A stretch of DNA of 64,000 nt from Dyella sp. C11. Its GTDB lineage: Bacteria; Pseudomonadota; Gammaproteobacteria; Xanthomonadales; Rhodanobacteraceae. A program made the position numbers and the translations under genes. Positions 1 through 7,831 of this stretch are shown one piece after another. The notes under the pieces are model-generated. The model saw nothing but the letters and a program-made list of their open reading frames with translations, had not been told where the DNA came from and ran no database searches. The stretch is from positions 27,703-91,702 of the forward strand of contig NZ_QAVX01000015.1 in assembly GCF_003121485.1 (NCBI RefSeq), in the 5' to 3' direction. How positions within the stretch are numbered: position 1 is the first letter of the stretch; every line of letters begins with the position of its first letter.

Positions 1-1
1 G

Positions 2-346
2 CACGGCGCCGAGCCCATGGGTGCCGACGATGCATCGCGATCGGTAGCGGCGGGAACGCGCGTGGGGCCATTTGTGCCGGATACGGTGTGCGATGGCCTG
101 CGCACGCTGATCGGCGAGACGAATTTCGAGGCGCTGCTGATGCATCGCGTGGAGGTCACGACGGTGAGCGATGCCGAGGTGATCGCGGCGATGAAGCTGT
201 TGTGGAACGAATTGAAGATCGTGGTGGAGACATCCAGTGCGACGGTGCTTGCGGCGGTGTTGAAGAGGCCGGAGCGGTTCAAGGGGAAGCGGGTGGGGTT
301 GATTCTTAGTGGGGGCAATGTGGATATCGATGCGTTGCCTTGGTAA
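2..346 (+). CDS. Threonine/serine dehydratase, C-terminal part (5' truncated by window edge)
   Basis: The reading frame is open from the first base of the window, so this is the last ~114 residues of a longer protein. The fragment matches the C-terminal region of fold-type II PLP enzymes of the serine racemase / catabolic threonine dehydratase group: GADDASRS near the start, the segment VSDAEVIAAMKLLWNELKIVVE-like in the middle, and the cofactor-phosphate-side motif LSGGNVDID at the end. Such enzymes deaminate Thr or Ser to a 2-oxoacid and ammonia in the cytoplasm. It lacks the C-terminal ACT-like regulatory domains of biosynthetic IlvA, which is encoded separately at 17467-19029. The PLP lysine and start lie outside the window, so the exact subfamily (dehydratase or racemase) is open. 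Confidence 0.85.
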   Translation, partial: HGAEPMGADDASRSVAAGTRVGPFVPDTVCDGLRTLIGETNFEALLMHRVEVTTVSDAEVIAAMKLLWNELKIVVETSSATVLAAVLKRPERFKGKRVGLILSGGNVDIDALPW

Positions 347-397
347 TACCCATGCTTTGCTCCCCGTCCCCGTGTTGGTGAAGTGAGGTCTGCTCTT

Positions 398-448
398 ACT
401 CCCTCTCCCCTGTGGGGAGAGGGTTGGGGTGAGGGGCGGGTGCTCGCG
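398..448. repeat. Dispersed palindromic repeat, CTCCCTCTCCCC family
   Basis: It contains CTCCCTCTCCCC facing GGGGAGAGGG, followed by the conserved tail TTGGGGTGAGGGGCGGGTGC. The same unit recurs at 946-983 (inverted), 5631-5757 (pair) and 26265-26312. It sits in a 656-bp gap (347-1002) that holds only repeats and no supported gene. Confidence 0.8.
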
Positions 449-520
449 CTAACGTTTCTATCCCTCACCGTCATTTCTATCTCTCACCGCCATCTTGGCG
501 ACGACGCCCCTACCCCTCAC

Positions 521-550
521 CGTCATCCCAGCGAAGGCTGGGATCCAGTG
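521..550. repeat. Half unit of the CGTCATYCC...ATCCAGTG dispersed hairpin repeat
   Basis: CGTCATCCCAGCGAAGGCTG runs into GGATCCAGTG. The short stem CCAGC/GCTGG and the flanks are the left arm of a repeat that occurs as complete inverted pairs at 19294-19374, 21460-21551, 24349-24458 and 31545-31635. Here only one arm is present. Confidence 0.7.
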
Positions 551-589
551 ACTTTGGTTCTTGGCTCTGTCGCTCGATTGAAGCGATTC

Positions 590-870
590 CGCGACCTTGC
601 CCGCCTGCCGCGGGCTTCCGACCTCCTGCCGGAGGCCGGGTCACTTTTCTTTGCTTGCCCAAAGATCCCACGGGACTAGCTTTGCGTCGAAAGTAACCAA
701 AAGAAAGGGCACCCCGGATGACCGCGCCTTCCGGGCTTTCAGCCCTCCAGGTCCGCGTGCGGGTTACGGGGTTTGTCGACAGGGCATCCTGCCCTGACGA
801 CAAACTGGCCGGCGTCCTGCCGGCCACCCTGCGGGCTGATCCTTCACCCGCACGCCGCTGTCATACGGGG
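590..870. repeat. Long non-coding dispersed element in the 347-1002 gap
   Basis: This stretch has several nested short palindromes, for example GCCGGCGTCCTGCCGGC at about 810. It also contains the segment TCACTTTTCTTTGCTTGCCC followed later by AGTAACCAAAAGAAAGGGCA, a combination remembered from intergenic repeats of Xanthomonadales genomes. The two halves are separated by an unrelated ~27 bp around 665-692, as if the element has diverged or been interrupted. No coding potential is convincing in any frame. Membership of a named family is from memory and unverified. Confidence 0.5.
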
Positions 871-945
871 GCCCTGAAGAGCGGAGAGCGGAGAGCCAAG
901 AGCCACTGCCACAGCTCGAATTGGCTGGGCTTTCTCGAGTGCCGG

Positions 946-983
946 CCCCTCACCCCAGCCCTCTCCCCGAAGGGGAGAGGGAG
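946..983. repeat. Inverted copy of the CTCCCTCTCCCC repeat
   Basis: CCCCTCACCCCAGCCCTCTC followed by CCCGAAGGGGAGAGGGAG is the reverse arm of the repeat at 398-448. It ends 20 bp before the stop codon of the phnA-like gene and may act as a 3' hairpin for it. Confidence 0.75.
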
Positions 984-1002
984 AAAGCGTGGAGCGCGTG
1001 GC

Positions 1003-1215
1003 TCAAACCTTCTTGATGAAACACGTCTTCAACACCAGCGTCGACTTGCCATCGCGGCATTCGATTTCTTCCGGGTTGTCCTCGTCCACACGAATGGACT
1101 TGAACACCGCGCCGCGTTTCAGCGTCTGCGATGAGCCTTTCACTTTCAGGTCCTTGATGACCTGCACGGAGTCGCCGTCTGCGAGCACGGTGCCGTTGCT
1201 GTCCTTGACGTTCAT
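1003..1215 (-). CDS. PhnA/YjdM C-terminal-domain small protein
   Basis: This 70-residue protein matches the C-terminal PhnA domain of E. coli YjdM (formerly PhnA): DSNGTVLADGDSVQVIKDLK near the N-terminus, then KVKGSSQTLKRG, and an ending of the LKTCFIKK type. The N-terminal zinc-ribbon of the ~110-residue YjdM proteins is absent. Despite the historical name, no phosphonate role is proven for the family and the function is unknown. The chosen ATG (1215) has AGGAGG 7 nt upstream. A 22-bp tandem duplication places a second SD-ATG just upstream at 1237, but that ATG is out of frame. There are no operon partners. Confidence 0.85.
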   Translation of the reverse strand: MNVKDSNGTVLADGDSVQVIKDLKVKGSSQTLKRGAVFKSIRVDEDNPEEIECRDGKSTLVLKTCFIKKV

Positions 1216-1250
1216 GGGATGCCTCCTGGACGTTCATGGGATGCCTCCTG
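1207..1250 (-). repeat. 22-bp tandem duplication of a ribosome-binding site plus start codon
   Basis: Two exact, adjacent copies (1207-1228 and 1229-1250) of a 22-bp unit that, read on the minus strand, contains CCAGGAGGCATCCCATGAACG. Each copy carries a Shine-Dalgarno sequence and ATGAAC. Because 22 is not a multiple of 3, the outer ATG opens a different frame (95 codons, to 950) over the phnA-like gene. Confidence 0.95.
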
Positions 1251-1270
1251 GTTGATGCAAACCGGCCATG

Positions 1271-2167
1271 TTAGCCGCGCGCGGCGCGCAGGTTGCGCAG
1301 GCCCATGCCGCTCACGGCGATCAAGCCGAGCAGGATGAACGCGATACCTGCGAATTCCATGGCGCTGGGTTGCTCGTGCAGGATCATCCATGCCAGCAGC
1401 ACGCTGACGATGGGAACGCCCAGGCTTGCCACGCTCGCGATGGCGGTGGGCAGGCGATGCAGCACGATCAGCCACAGGCCCCACGCAAGGCTCGACGCCA
1501 GCACGACGCTGTAGGCGAGGCCGGCGATCAGATCCCACGTCCAGTCGAACGGTCGTTGCGGCACGCATAGCGCAACGACGATGAGTGCCAGCGCGCCAAA
1601 CAGCATTTGCCAGGCGGTGAGGTTGAGCGGCGAAGGCTTGTGGCGCAGAAAGGCACGTTTGCTGAGTACGGTGCCGAACGCCCAAGCCAGGCCTGCACAC
1701 ACCGCCAGCAGAGTGCTGCGGGTGCTGCCCAGGCCATGCCAGGGCTCGATGATGCACACGAGTCCAATGGCGGCCAGGCCCAGGCCGATCCAATGCCGAC
1801 GTGTGATGCGCTCATCCAGGATCACCCGTGCCAGCAACACCGACCAGAACGGCATGGTGTAGGCGAGCAATGCCACGCGACCGGCGCCACCGCTTTCCAG
1901 CGCCAGCTGTCCCAGGCCCTGGAAGGCGGTGGTCTGGCACAGGCCGATGGCGAGGGTCGGCAACAGCGGCGGTGGCCGCAGCGACTGGCGCGTGATTGCC
2001 AGTGCGGCAAACAACACCAGCGCGCCCAGCGAGTAACGCAGCGCCGAGAAGTTGAAGGGCCCGGCGTGTTGCAGCACCTGCTTCATCACGATCCAGCTGT
2101 AGGCCCAGATCAGGATGGTGGCAAGCAGGGCCAGCACGGCGCCGCGGGAAGATGGCTTGATGGTCAT
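1271..2167 (-). CDS. EamA/DMT-family membrane transporter
   Basis: A 298-residue protein with about ten hydrophobic segments arranged as two EamA repeats, the fold of drug/metabolite transporters (RhaT/YdcZ-like exporters of the inner membrane). The first repeat begins with LLATILIWAYSWIVMKQ and the second near the middle with LLAVCAGLAWAFGTVLSKRA; the repeated W-A-x-x-x-x-x-K pattern is typical. The ATG at 2167 gives the expected length; the frame stays open upstream to 2638, but that extension is antisense to the next genes. Substrate cannot be told from sequence. It is divergent from the gene starting at 2265. Confidence 0.88.
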   Translation of the reverse strand: MTIKPSSRGAVLALLATILIWAYSWIVMKQVLQHAGPFNFSALRYSLGALVLFAALAITRQSLRPPPLLPTLAIGLCQTTAFQGLGQLALESGGAGRVALLAYTMPFWSVLLARVILDERITRRHWIGLGLAAIGLVCIIEPWHGLGSTRSTLLAVCAGLAWAFGTVLSKRAFLRHKPSPLNLTAWQMLFGALALIVVALCVPQRPFDWTWDLIAGLAYSVVLASSLAWGLWLIVLHRLPTAIASVASLGVPIVSVLLAWMILHEQPSAMEFAGIAFILLGLIAVSGMGLRNLRAARG

Positions 2168-2264
2168 GGGTCTGCGGGATGGCCTGATCGAGGCGCCTTG
2201 CCCAGCGCATCTCGGTGGGATAGCGTCCTGCTGTCGAAGCAGGGAGCTTAACAAGGGAGGCCCC

Positions 2265-2621
2265 GTGACTGCAGCGCGCACAAGAAACGTGTTCGTGGCC
2301 TGCCTGGGTCTGCTGGCCGTGCTCGCCATGGTCGTGCCGTTGTCGACACTGCTGCCGATGGTGAAGAACGGCGAGCTGCCATGGCTGCGCCTGTTTCCCC
2401 TGTTGATCGGCATGCTGCTTCTGTTCCTCGACAGTGTGGCGCTGCTGTTTCGTCGGCCCGAGCATGGATGGGTCTTCGCCCTGGCTGCCATCTTCCTGCT
2501 GCTGGGCATGTGGTGGCTGCGGGAAAGTTCGTCCGTGTGGCCATGGTTTGCCGTGATCGCCTCGGCGACAGGCGCGGTGTACGGTTTTCGCAAGGAGCGC
2601 GGCGACGAAGCCGTGGATTGA
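2265..2621 (+). CDS. Small multi-spanning membrane protein, unknown function
   Basis: 118 residues starting at a GTG that is preceded by AGGGAGG with 5-nt spacing; upstream ATGs have no such site. Four hydrophobic stretches are visible: VFVACLGLLAVLAMVVPL, LRLFPLLIGMLLLFLDSVAL, WVFALAAIFLLLGMWWL and WPWFAVIASATGAVYGF. The C-terminus is charged (RKERGDEAVD). The stop is one base from the tag ATG, so the two are probably co-transcribed. I do not recognise a family. Confidence 0.7.
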   Translation: MTAARTRNVFVACLGLLAVLAMVVPLSTLLPMVKNGELPWLRLFPLLIGMLLLFLDSVALLFRRPEHGWVFALAAIFLLLGMWWLRESSSVWPWFAVIASATGAVYGFRKERGDEAVD

Positions 2622-2622
2622 T

Positions 2623-3192
2623 ATGGCGACCAAGGCAAGACAGCGCTGCCCCTGGGGCAACAGCGAAGACATGCACGACTACCACGACACCGAGTGGGGT
2701 GCGCCGCTGCACGACGACCAGCGACTGTTCGAGTTCCTGTGCCTGGAAGGCGCGCAGGCGGGGCTGTCGTGGCGCACCATCCTGCTCAAGCGTGACAATT
2801 ATCGGCGCGTGTTCCACGATTTCGACATCAAGCGTGTAGCCGCCATGAAGGAGCGCGAGCTGGAGAAAGCGCTGCTTGATGCAGGCATCGTGCGCAATCG
2901 TTTGAAGGTGTATGCAACGCGCGACAATGCCATCGCGGCGCTGGCGGTCATCGACGAATTCGGCAGCCTCGATGCGTACCTGTGGTCGTTCGTGGATGGC
3001 AAACCCATCCGCAACGCATGGACGGGTCAGGGCGACGTGCCTGCAAGCACGCCCTTGTCGGACCGCATGAGCAAGGCGTTGAAGAAGCGCGGCTTCCGCT
3101 TCGTCGGCACCACCATCTGCTATGCCTTCATGCAGGCCACGGGCATGGTCAACGACCACGTGGTGGGTTGTTTTCGTTACAAGCAGGTCTGA
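2623..3192 (+). CDS. tag: DNA-3-methyladenine glycosylase I
   Basis: This 189-residue protein has the full Tag signature: RCPWGNSEDMHDYHDTEWG at residues 8-26 and EGAQAGLSW at 42-50, where Glu42 aligns with the base-binding/catalytic Glu of E. coli Tag. The structural zinc ligands of the family are present as Cys9, His21, His179 and Cys183. The enzyme excises 3-methyladenine (and 3-methylguanine) from alkylated DNA. Length matches the family (~187). The ATG directly follows the stop of the small membrane protein gene. Confidence 0.95.
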   Translation: MATKARQRCPWGNSEDMHDYHDTEWGAPLHDDQRLFEFLCLEGAQAGLSWRTILLKRDNYRRVFHDFDIKRVAAMKERELEKALLDAGIVRNRLKVYATRDNAIAALAVIDEFGSLDAYLWSFVDGKPIRNAWTGQGDVPASTPLSDRMSKALKKRGFRFVGTTICYAFMQATGMVNDHVVGCFRYKQV

Positions 3193-3242
3193 TCCGCTAC
3201 CCGTAACGAAGTGGCGGAGGAGTGGCTCCTCCGCCGGGAAGA

Positions 3243-3779
3243 TCAGTTCATCAGCGTCTTGAAGCGCGGATCGGACACGGCCTTCTTGATCAGGTCCTGC
3301 ACCGCCGGCCCCAAGGCTTGCGCCGTCTGGTTGCACGCGGTGATCGCATCGAAGCCGCTCTTGAATTCGTACTTGTTCTCGACGGACAACGAGTTGCCGT
3401 TGTTGGAATTCAAGGTGAGCGAAAGATCCCACCAGCCGCTCGTCAGGCCGGCGCTGGAAGAAAAGGCGATCTTTTCCATGCGTCCGGTAACGACGGCGTT
3501 GTCGCCGTAAACGCCCGCCAGTTTGAATTCGTCGTTGAAGGCCTTCTGCACGAATTGCGGAATGGTGGCGCCGTCGGACGCCTTGATCGGGCCCATCAAG
3601 CGGCAGTTCGCGTCGTAGGTGGCCGGTGCGTCGAGCGAGGCCACGTTCAAGGTCTTGCCTTGGTACGTCTTGAGAATCATGTCGTTGTCGACGGACACCG
3701 AGTAACGCGCAGGCGTCATCGTCGAACAGCCGGACACGACAAGCATCATGCCTAGAAGGGCAAGCCGAGACTTCTTCAT
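3243..3779 (-). CDS. Putative outer-membrane/periplasmic lipoprotein, unknown function
   Basis: 178 residues with a lipoprotein signal: MKKSRLALLGMMLVVSGC, lipobox VSGC, predicted lipidation at Cys18. The start is chosen because AGGGGG lies 6-7 nt before this ATG, and the longer in-frame reading (to 4094) has no signal sequence. The mature part is a beta-rich, soluble-looking domain with two further Cys (CRLMG, ACNQT) that could pair. It is downstream of bioC with ~195 bp between, so it may be separately transcribed. No family is recognised. Confidence 0.8.
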   Translation of the reverse strand: MKKSRLALLGMMLVVSGCSTMTPARYSVSVDNDMILKTYQGKTLNVASLDAPATYDANCRLMGPIKASDGATIPQFVQKAFNDEFKLAGVYGDNAVVTGRMEKIAFSSSAGLTSGWWDLSLTLNSNNGNSLSVENKYEFKSGFDAITACNQTAQALGPAVQDLIKKAVSDPRFKTLMN

Positions 3780-3973
3780 GTTTTCCCCCTGTTGACCCCA
3801 TGGCTGGACGCGCTCTGAAGGCGCGTTGCAACCGCCGCGGGCGATGGCCGCGGCGAGGAGCACTCTAGCCAAAGGCCATGCCGGAAGCGAGCAGGGTTTC
3901 ATCGGCTGAAAGTGGGGTTGCGCCACCGTTGTTCCCTGGTGATGCGCCACACGTTGAGCGGCGCCCTTCGACG

Positions 3974-4855
3974 TCAGCGACGACGCGAGCCCCGCAGGCT
4001 GTCGATGGAAAAACTCGCCATCTCGCCACCACCTGCCAGGCGGCGCGACTGCCCCGGCGGCGGACCCCAGGCGTGCGCCGTCACCACTTCCCACGTGGCG
4101 GGAATGCGGCCATCGACACGCATGGTTTCGTACGCGGCCAGCATGCGCTGGTAGTGCTTCTTGCCGAGCAGGTGGCGCTCGCGTTCGCGGTCGGCATTGG
4201 TGGCGCCCAGGCCTTGCAGCTCCTTGAGCAGCATGCGTGGTTCGCTGTAGGTGAGCGTGTAGCGATCCACGTCGAGCACGGGATCGCGCAGGCCGGCGCT
4301 GATCATGGCGTCGCCCAGATCGTGCATGTCCAGGAAGCGGCTCACGTGCGGCTGCTGGTCCGCTTCAGCCCATGCGGCGCGCAATTCCTTCAGCGTGTCG
4401 GGGCCGAAGGTGGAGAACACCAGCAAGCCGCCGGGCTTGAGCACGCGTACGCATTCGCCGAACAACGCGGGCAGGTCGTCAATCCACTGGAAACACAGGT
4501 TGGAATGCAGCACGTCCACGCTGTGGTCGGGCAGCGGCAGCGACGTGGCCTCCGCGCACACGCGCTGGAACGGCTTCAGCCAGCTGATGTTCTTCTTCGC
4601 CGTGCGCAACATCGGCAACGCCATGTCCATCGCGATCACCTGCGATTTCGCGTAACGCTTGCGCAGCAGCGCGGTGCCGCGACCCGTACCCGCGCCGACG
4701 TCGATCACGCGTTCGGGCGTTTCCAGATAAAAGCCCAGGCGATCGAGCAGCAGTGTCTGCACTTCACGCTGCAAGGCGTCGTGTTGTTCGTAGCTTTGCG
4801 CCGCGCGGCCAAAATTGCGGCGCACCTGCGCGCGGTCGAAATGCGAGTTGGTCAT
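3974..4855 (-). CDS. bioC: Malonyl-[acyl-carrier protein] O-methyltransferase
   Basis: 293 residues, class I SAM-dependent methyltransferase. Motif I is VIDVGAGTGRG (residues 50-60), the acidic strand 2 end is VIAMDMALPML, and the post-I/IV region contains LHSNLCFQWIDDLPALF, typical of BioC. BioC methylates malonyl-ACP so that it can enter fatty acid synthesis as a disguised primer for pimeloyl-ACP. Its start codon overlaps the bioH stop by 4 bp (ATGA), indicating translational coupling. The C-terminal ~15 residues (SIDSLRGSRRR) are poorly conserved and may be a local extension. Confidence 0.93.
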   Translation of the reverse strand: MTNSHFDRAQVRRNFGRAAQSYEQHDALQREVQTLLLDRLGFYLETPERVIDVGAGTGRGTALLRKRYAKSQVIAMDMALPMLRTAKKNISWLKPFQRVCAEATSLPLPDHSVDVLHSNLCFQWIDDLPALFGECVRVLKPGGLLVFSTFGPDTLKELRAAWAEADQQPHVSRFLDMHDLGDAMISAGLRDPVLDVDRYTLTYSEPRMLLKELQGLGATNADRERERHLLGKKHYQRMLAAYETMRVDGRIPATWEVVTAHAWGPPPGQSRRLAGGGEMASFSIDSLRGSRRR

Positions 4856-5622
4856 CGAAAGCTGTCCAGCACGGGCGTCAGCGCAGCGGCGACGTCGCCC
4901 GCATAACCAAAGAAGGGCGCATGGCCGGCGTGCGCGATTTCAGTGAAACTGCCACGCGCCTGTTCTGCAGACCACGCCATGGCCGGCGGCGGCACGATGC
5001 GATCACGGCGTCCAACAATCCATGCGTTGGGCATGGCAAGCGTAGCGAGCTCGGCGCGACGGTCCGCCGTGTCGAGAATGCGGATGCCTTCCTGCAGCAC
5101 ACGCAGATCGGGCTCGCCGCGCTGGAAGATCAAGCTGCGCAGGTGGCGCACTTCCGCCATCGGGTCGCGGCTGCCCATTGCTTCCAGTGCAATGAAGCGC
5201 TCCAGCGTGGCGTGGTAATCGGTTTCGAGATCCGTGGCGAGCTGGCGCACCAGTTTGGGATCGCTGCCATGCGGCCAGTCTTCGCTGCGCGAGAACTTCG
5301 GCGTGCCATCGATCACGCCCAGGCCGCGCACGTGATGCGGATGCTCGATGGCCCCCGTCATGGCGACGAGGCCGCCGAGCGACCAGCCGATCCAGATGGC
5401 TGGTGGCGTCATTTGCGCAATGGCTTGCGCGCAGGCGGACGGCTCCAGCGGCACGCTGCTGTCGCGCGAATAGCCGTGCCCGGGAAGGTCGACCACGTGC
5501 AGCGTGCAGCGATCGGCCAACTGTTCCCACAGCGGCTCCATCATGCCGCCGTGCATGGCCCAGCCGTGAAGGATCACCACGGGAATCTCGCCGTGGCCGT
5601 GCGTTTCGATGTGCAGCGTCAT
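4852..5622 (-). CDS. bioH: Pimeloyl-[acyl-carrier protein] methyl ester esterase
   Basis: 256-residue alpha/beta hydrolase. The oxyanion motif HGWAMHGG is at 19-26, the nucleophile elbow GWSLGG has Ser81, and Asp207 (GRRDRIVPP) and His234 (AGHAPFF) complete the triad at almost the same positions as E. coli BioH (82/207/235). It hydrolyses the methyl ester made by BioC to release pimeloyl-ACP. The start overlaps the trhO stop by ATGA, and the stop overlaps bioC by ATGA, so trhO-bioH-bioC form a tightly coupled unit. Confidence 0.95.
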   Translation of the reverse strand: MTLHIETHGHGEIPVVILHGWAMHGGMMEPLWEQLADRCTLHVVDLPGHGYSRDSSVPLEPSACAQAIAQMTPPAIWIGWSLGGLVAMTGAIEHPHHVRGLGVIDGTPKFSRSEDWPHGSDPKLVRQLATDLETDYHATLERFIALEAMGSRDPMAEVRHLRSLIFQRGEPDLRVLQEGIRILDTADRRAELATLAMPNAWIVGRRDRIVPPPAMAWSAEQARGSFTEIAHAGHAPFFGYAGDVAAALTPVLDSFR

Positions 5623-6488
5623 GCGCCCAACTCTCCCTCTCCCCTCTGGGGAGAGGGTTGGGGTGAGGGGCGGGTGCTCGCCGAGGCGTTGTTCGATGCG
5701 AGCTCGTCGCCAGATTGGCCCCTCGCCCCAGCCCTCTCTCCGGAGGGGAGAGGGAGCAAAGGCGACGGCGCTAGCGCCTTGTCCACCGCGCCACGCTCAT
5801 CGAACACGAAACAATCGCCGTTCCAGTGCGCGCCGTCGGTTTCCTCGAAATATTTCAGGATGCCGCCTTCCAGCTGGAAAACGTGCTCGATGCCGATGTC
5901 CTGCATATGCAGTGCCGCCTTTTCGCAGCGAATGCCGCCGGTGCAGTACGACACCACCGTCTTGTTCTCGAAGCGCGCGCGATCGGCGGCGAGTGCCGCG
6001 GGAAATTCGGTGAAGCTGGCAATGCGGTAGTCCACCGCGTTCTCGAACAGGCCCACGTCGGTTTCGTAGTCGTTGCGCGTGTCCAGCAACACCACTTCGC
6101 GGCCGTCGTCATCGCGGCCCTGCGCCAGCCAGCGTTGCAAGGTCACCGGCGCCACCGACGGCGCGCGCCCGCCTTCCGGTCGAATGGTGGGCATGCGCAT
6201 GGTGATGATTTCCTTCTTCAGCCGTACGCGCATGCGGCCGAACGGCACCGCGTCGGAGATCGACTCTTTCGGTTCCAGCCCGGCGAAGCGCGGGTCGGTG
6301 CGCAGCCAGTCCATGAACGCATCGATGGGTTCACGCGCCCCGGCCAGGAACAGGTTGATGCCTTCGGGCGCCAGCAGGATGGTCCCCTTGAGCGCCAGGG
6401 CTTCGCAGCGCTCGAGAACGCGCTCACGCAACGTGGGGAGATCGTCCAGCTGGACGAAGCGGTAGGCGGAAAGATTGAGGATCGACAT
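5619..6488 (-). CDS. trhO: tRNA uridine(34) hydroxylase with repeat-derived C-terminal tail
   Basis: 289 residues. The N-terminal acylphosphatase-like domain (to ~95) contains [16 protein letters not shown]; the rhodanese domain follows with [13 protein letters not shown] and the catalytic loop [12 protein letters not shown] (Cys182). This is the YceA/TrhO family, which installs 5-hydroxyuridine at tRNA position 34. The ATG at 6488 gives the normal N-terminus [14 protein letters not shown]. Residues ~240-289 are low-complexity ([23 protein letters not shown]) and are encoded by two inverted copies of a dispersed repeat; E. coli-type proteins have a different, family-specific tail. The gene sits inside the biotin cluster and its stop overlaps bioH by ATGA. 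Confidence 0.9.
   Translation of the reverse strand: MSILNLSAYRFVQLDDLPTLRERVLERCEALALKGTILLAPEGINLFLAGAREPIDAFMDWLRTDPRFAGLEPKESISDAVPFGRMRVRLKKEIITMRMPTIRPEGGRAPSVAPVTLQRWLAQGRDDDGREVVLLDTRNDYETDVGLFENAVDYRIASFTEFPAALAADRARFENKTVVSYCTGGIRCEKAALHMQDIGIEHVFQLEGGILKYFEETDGAHWNGDCFVFDERGAVDKALAPSPLLPLPSGERAGARGQSGDELASNNASASTRPSPQPSPQRGEGELGA
5631..5757. repeat. Inverted pair of CTCCCTCTCCCC repeats inside the trhO 3' end
   Basis: The left arm CTCCCTCTCCCC..GGGGAGAGGGTTGGGGTGAGG and the right arm CCTCGCCCCAGCCCTCTCTC..GGAGAGGGAG are ~60 bp apart. Both arms are read through by the trhO frame, coding its last ~50 residues. Related copies are at 398-448, 946-983 and 26265-26312. Confidence 0.9.
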
Positions 6489-6517
6489 GGCGGGGATGGG
6501 GTACGGCAAGGCGCCCA

Positions 6518-7693
6518 TTATACGGGGCCGGCCGGGATGGCCCGGGAAAGGGCGTCCAGCAGGCGGTCCACGTCGCCTTTCTCGTGGGCGGCCGAGAGCG
6601 TGATGCGCAGGCGCGCCTTGCCCTGCGGCACGGTGGGCGGCCGAATGGCCGTGACCAGAAAGCCTTCCCGTTCCAGTGCCTCGGAGACTTCCAGCGCTGT
6701 TGTGGCGTCGCCCAGCAGCAGAGGCTGGATGGCGGTGGGCGACGGCATCAGGGGCAGTCCCCGCTGGGCCGCGCCGGTGCGGAATCGGGCGATCAGCGCA
6801 TGCAGCCTGTCCCGGCGCCAGCCTTCCGCCTGCGCCAGGCGTACCGCGGCGAGCGTCGCCGCCGCCAGCGCGGGTGGCATGGCGGTGGTGTAGATGTAGG
6901 TGCGGGCGGACTGCACCAGGCCATCGATGAGGGCGGCGGAACCGGCCACGAACGCGCCGCTGCACCCCAGCGCCTTGCCCAGCGTCGCCATCAACACCGG
7001 CACGTCGTCCTGCGAAAGACCGGCATCGAGCACACTGCCCTCGCCACGCTCACCCAGGACACCCAGGCCATGGGCGTCGTCCACCATGAAGGTCGCACTT
7101 TCGCGCCGACACAGCGCGGCGAGCTCCTGCAGCGGTGCGATGTCACCGTCCATGCTGAAAACGCCATCGGTGGCGAGCAGCGCCGCGGCATCGGGGCGCA
7201 TGGCCAGCTGGCGTGCCGCGGCGTCCACATCCGCGTGGGGGTAGCGTTTCAGTTCGGCGCCCGCGAGTTGGGCGCCATCGATCAGGCAGGCGTGGTTGAG
7301 TTTGTCCTGCACGCACACGTCGTCGCGTTGCAGCAGCGCCTGCATCACGCCGAGATTGGCCATGTAGCCCGTGGAAAACAGCAGCGCACGCTCGCGCCCG
7401 GTCCATGCGGCCAAGGCTTCTTCCAGCGCGGCGTGCGCCGTGCGATGGCCGCTGATGAGATGCGCCGAACCGCTGCCGACCCCGTCATCGGCGGCATGCT
7501 TCAGTGCATCGATCAACGTCGGGTGCTGCGCGAGGCCAAGGTAATCGTTGCTGCAGAAGGACAGGAGGCGACGGCCGTCGCGCTCCACCCACATGCCGTC
7601 GGCATGCGTGATGGTGTGCAGGCGACGACGCAGCCCGGCCTGTTCACGCTGTTGCGTGTGCAGGGCGAGCCGGTGGAGCAGGTCAGTGCGCAT
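6518..7693 (-). CDS. bioF: 8-amino-7-oxononanoate synthase
   Basis: 391 residues, alpha-oxoamine synthase family of PLP enzymes. Visible landmarks: [13 protein letters not shown] (47-59), [14 protein letters not shown] (75-87), [11 protein letters not shown] (204-214, PLP-ring Asp205) and the PLP lysine in [15 protein letters not shown] (Lys240). It condenses pimeloyl-ACP with L-alanine. The ATG at 7693 is preferred; the frame remains open upstream to 7744, but those codons lie in a GTAGGAGCGC repeat. The gene is followed after 29 bp by trhO. Confidence 0.94.
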   Translation of the reverse strand: MRTDLLHRLALHTQQREQAGLRRRLHTITHADGMWVERDGRRLLSFCSNDYLGLAQHPTLIDALKHAADDGVGSGSAHLISGHRTAHAALEEALAAWTGRERALLFSTGYMANLGVMQALLQRDDVCVQDKLNHACLIDGAQLAGAELKRYPHADVDAAARQLAMRPDAAALLATDGVFSMDGDIAPLQELAALCRRESATFMVDDAHGLGVLGERGEGSVLDAGLSQDDVPVLMATLGKALGCSGAFVAGSAALIDGLVQSARTYIYTTAMPPALAAATLAAVRLAQAEGWRRDRLHALIARFRTGAAQRGLPLMPSPTAIQPLLLGDATTALEVSEALEREGFLVTAIRPPTVPQGKARLRITLSAAHEKGDVDRLLDALSRAIPAGPV

Positions 7694-7710
7694 GACAGAT
7701 CCCGGCCGTT

Positions 7711-7818
7711 GTAGGAGCGCACTTGTGCGCGACCGCAAAGCCACGGTGTACCTTCGTCAACCGGATCGGGTGCATGTGGATGGCGCTCCGCTTTGGTCGC
7801 GCACAAGTGCGCTCCTAC
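7711..7818. repeat. REP-like inverted pair GTAGGAGCGCACTTGTGC / reverse complement
   Basis: A unit beginning GTAGGAGCGCACTTGTGC is at 7711-7733 and its exact reverse complement at 7796-7818, with ~62 bp between. Each unit is itself palindromic (GCGCACTTGTGCGC). Transcribed, the bioB-bioF gap would form a long hairpin. The same unit recurs at 15776-15857, 17397-17456, 44742-45174 and 63355-64000. Confidence 0.92.
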
Positions 7819-7831
7819 AGCGAGGTGGCGC

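Noticed and set aside
950..1237. 95-codon frame starting at the duplicated outer ATG before the phnA-like gene
   Set aside because: Created by the 22-bp duplication; translation shows no family resemblance and runs into a dispersed repeat.
5619..6965. 448-codon frame as a longer TrhO
   Set aside because: The first ~159 codons are antisense to bioF; the family start is [11 protein letters not shown] at 6488.
7694..7744. N-terminal extension of bioF (17 residues)
   Set aside because: Encoded by a GTAGGAGCGC repeat and absent from the protein family.
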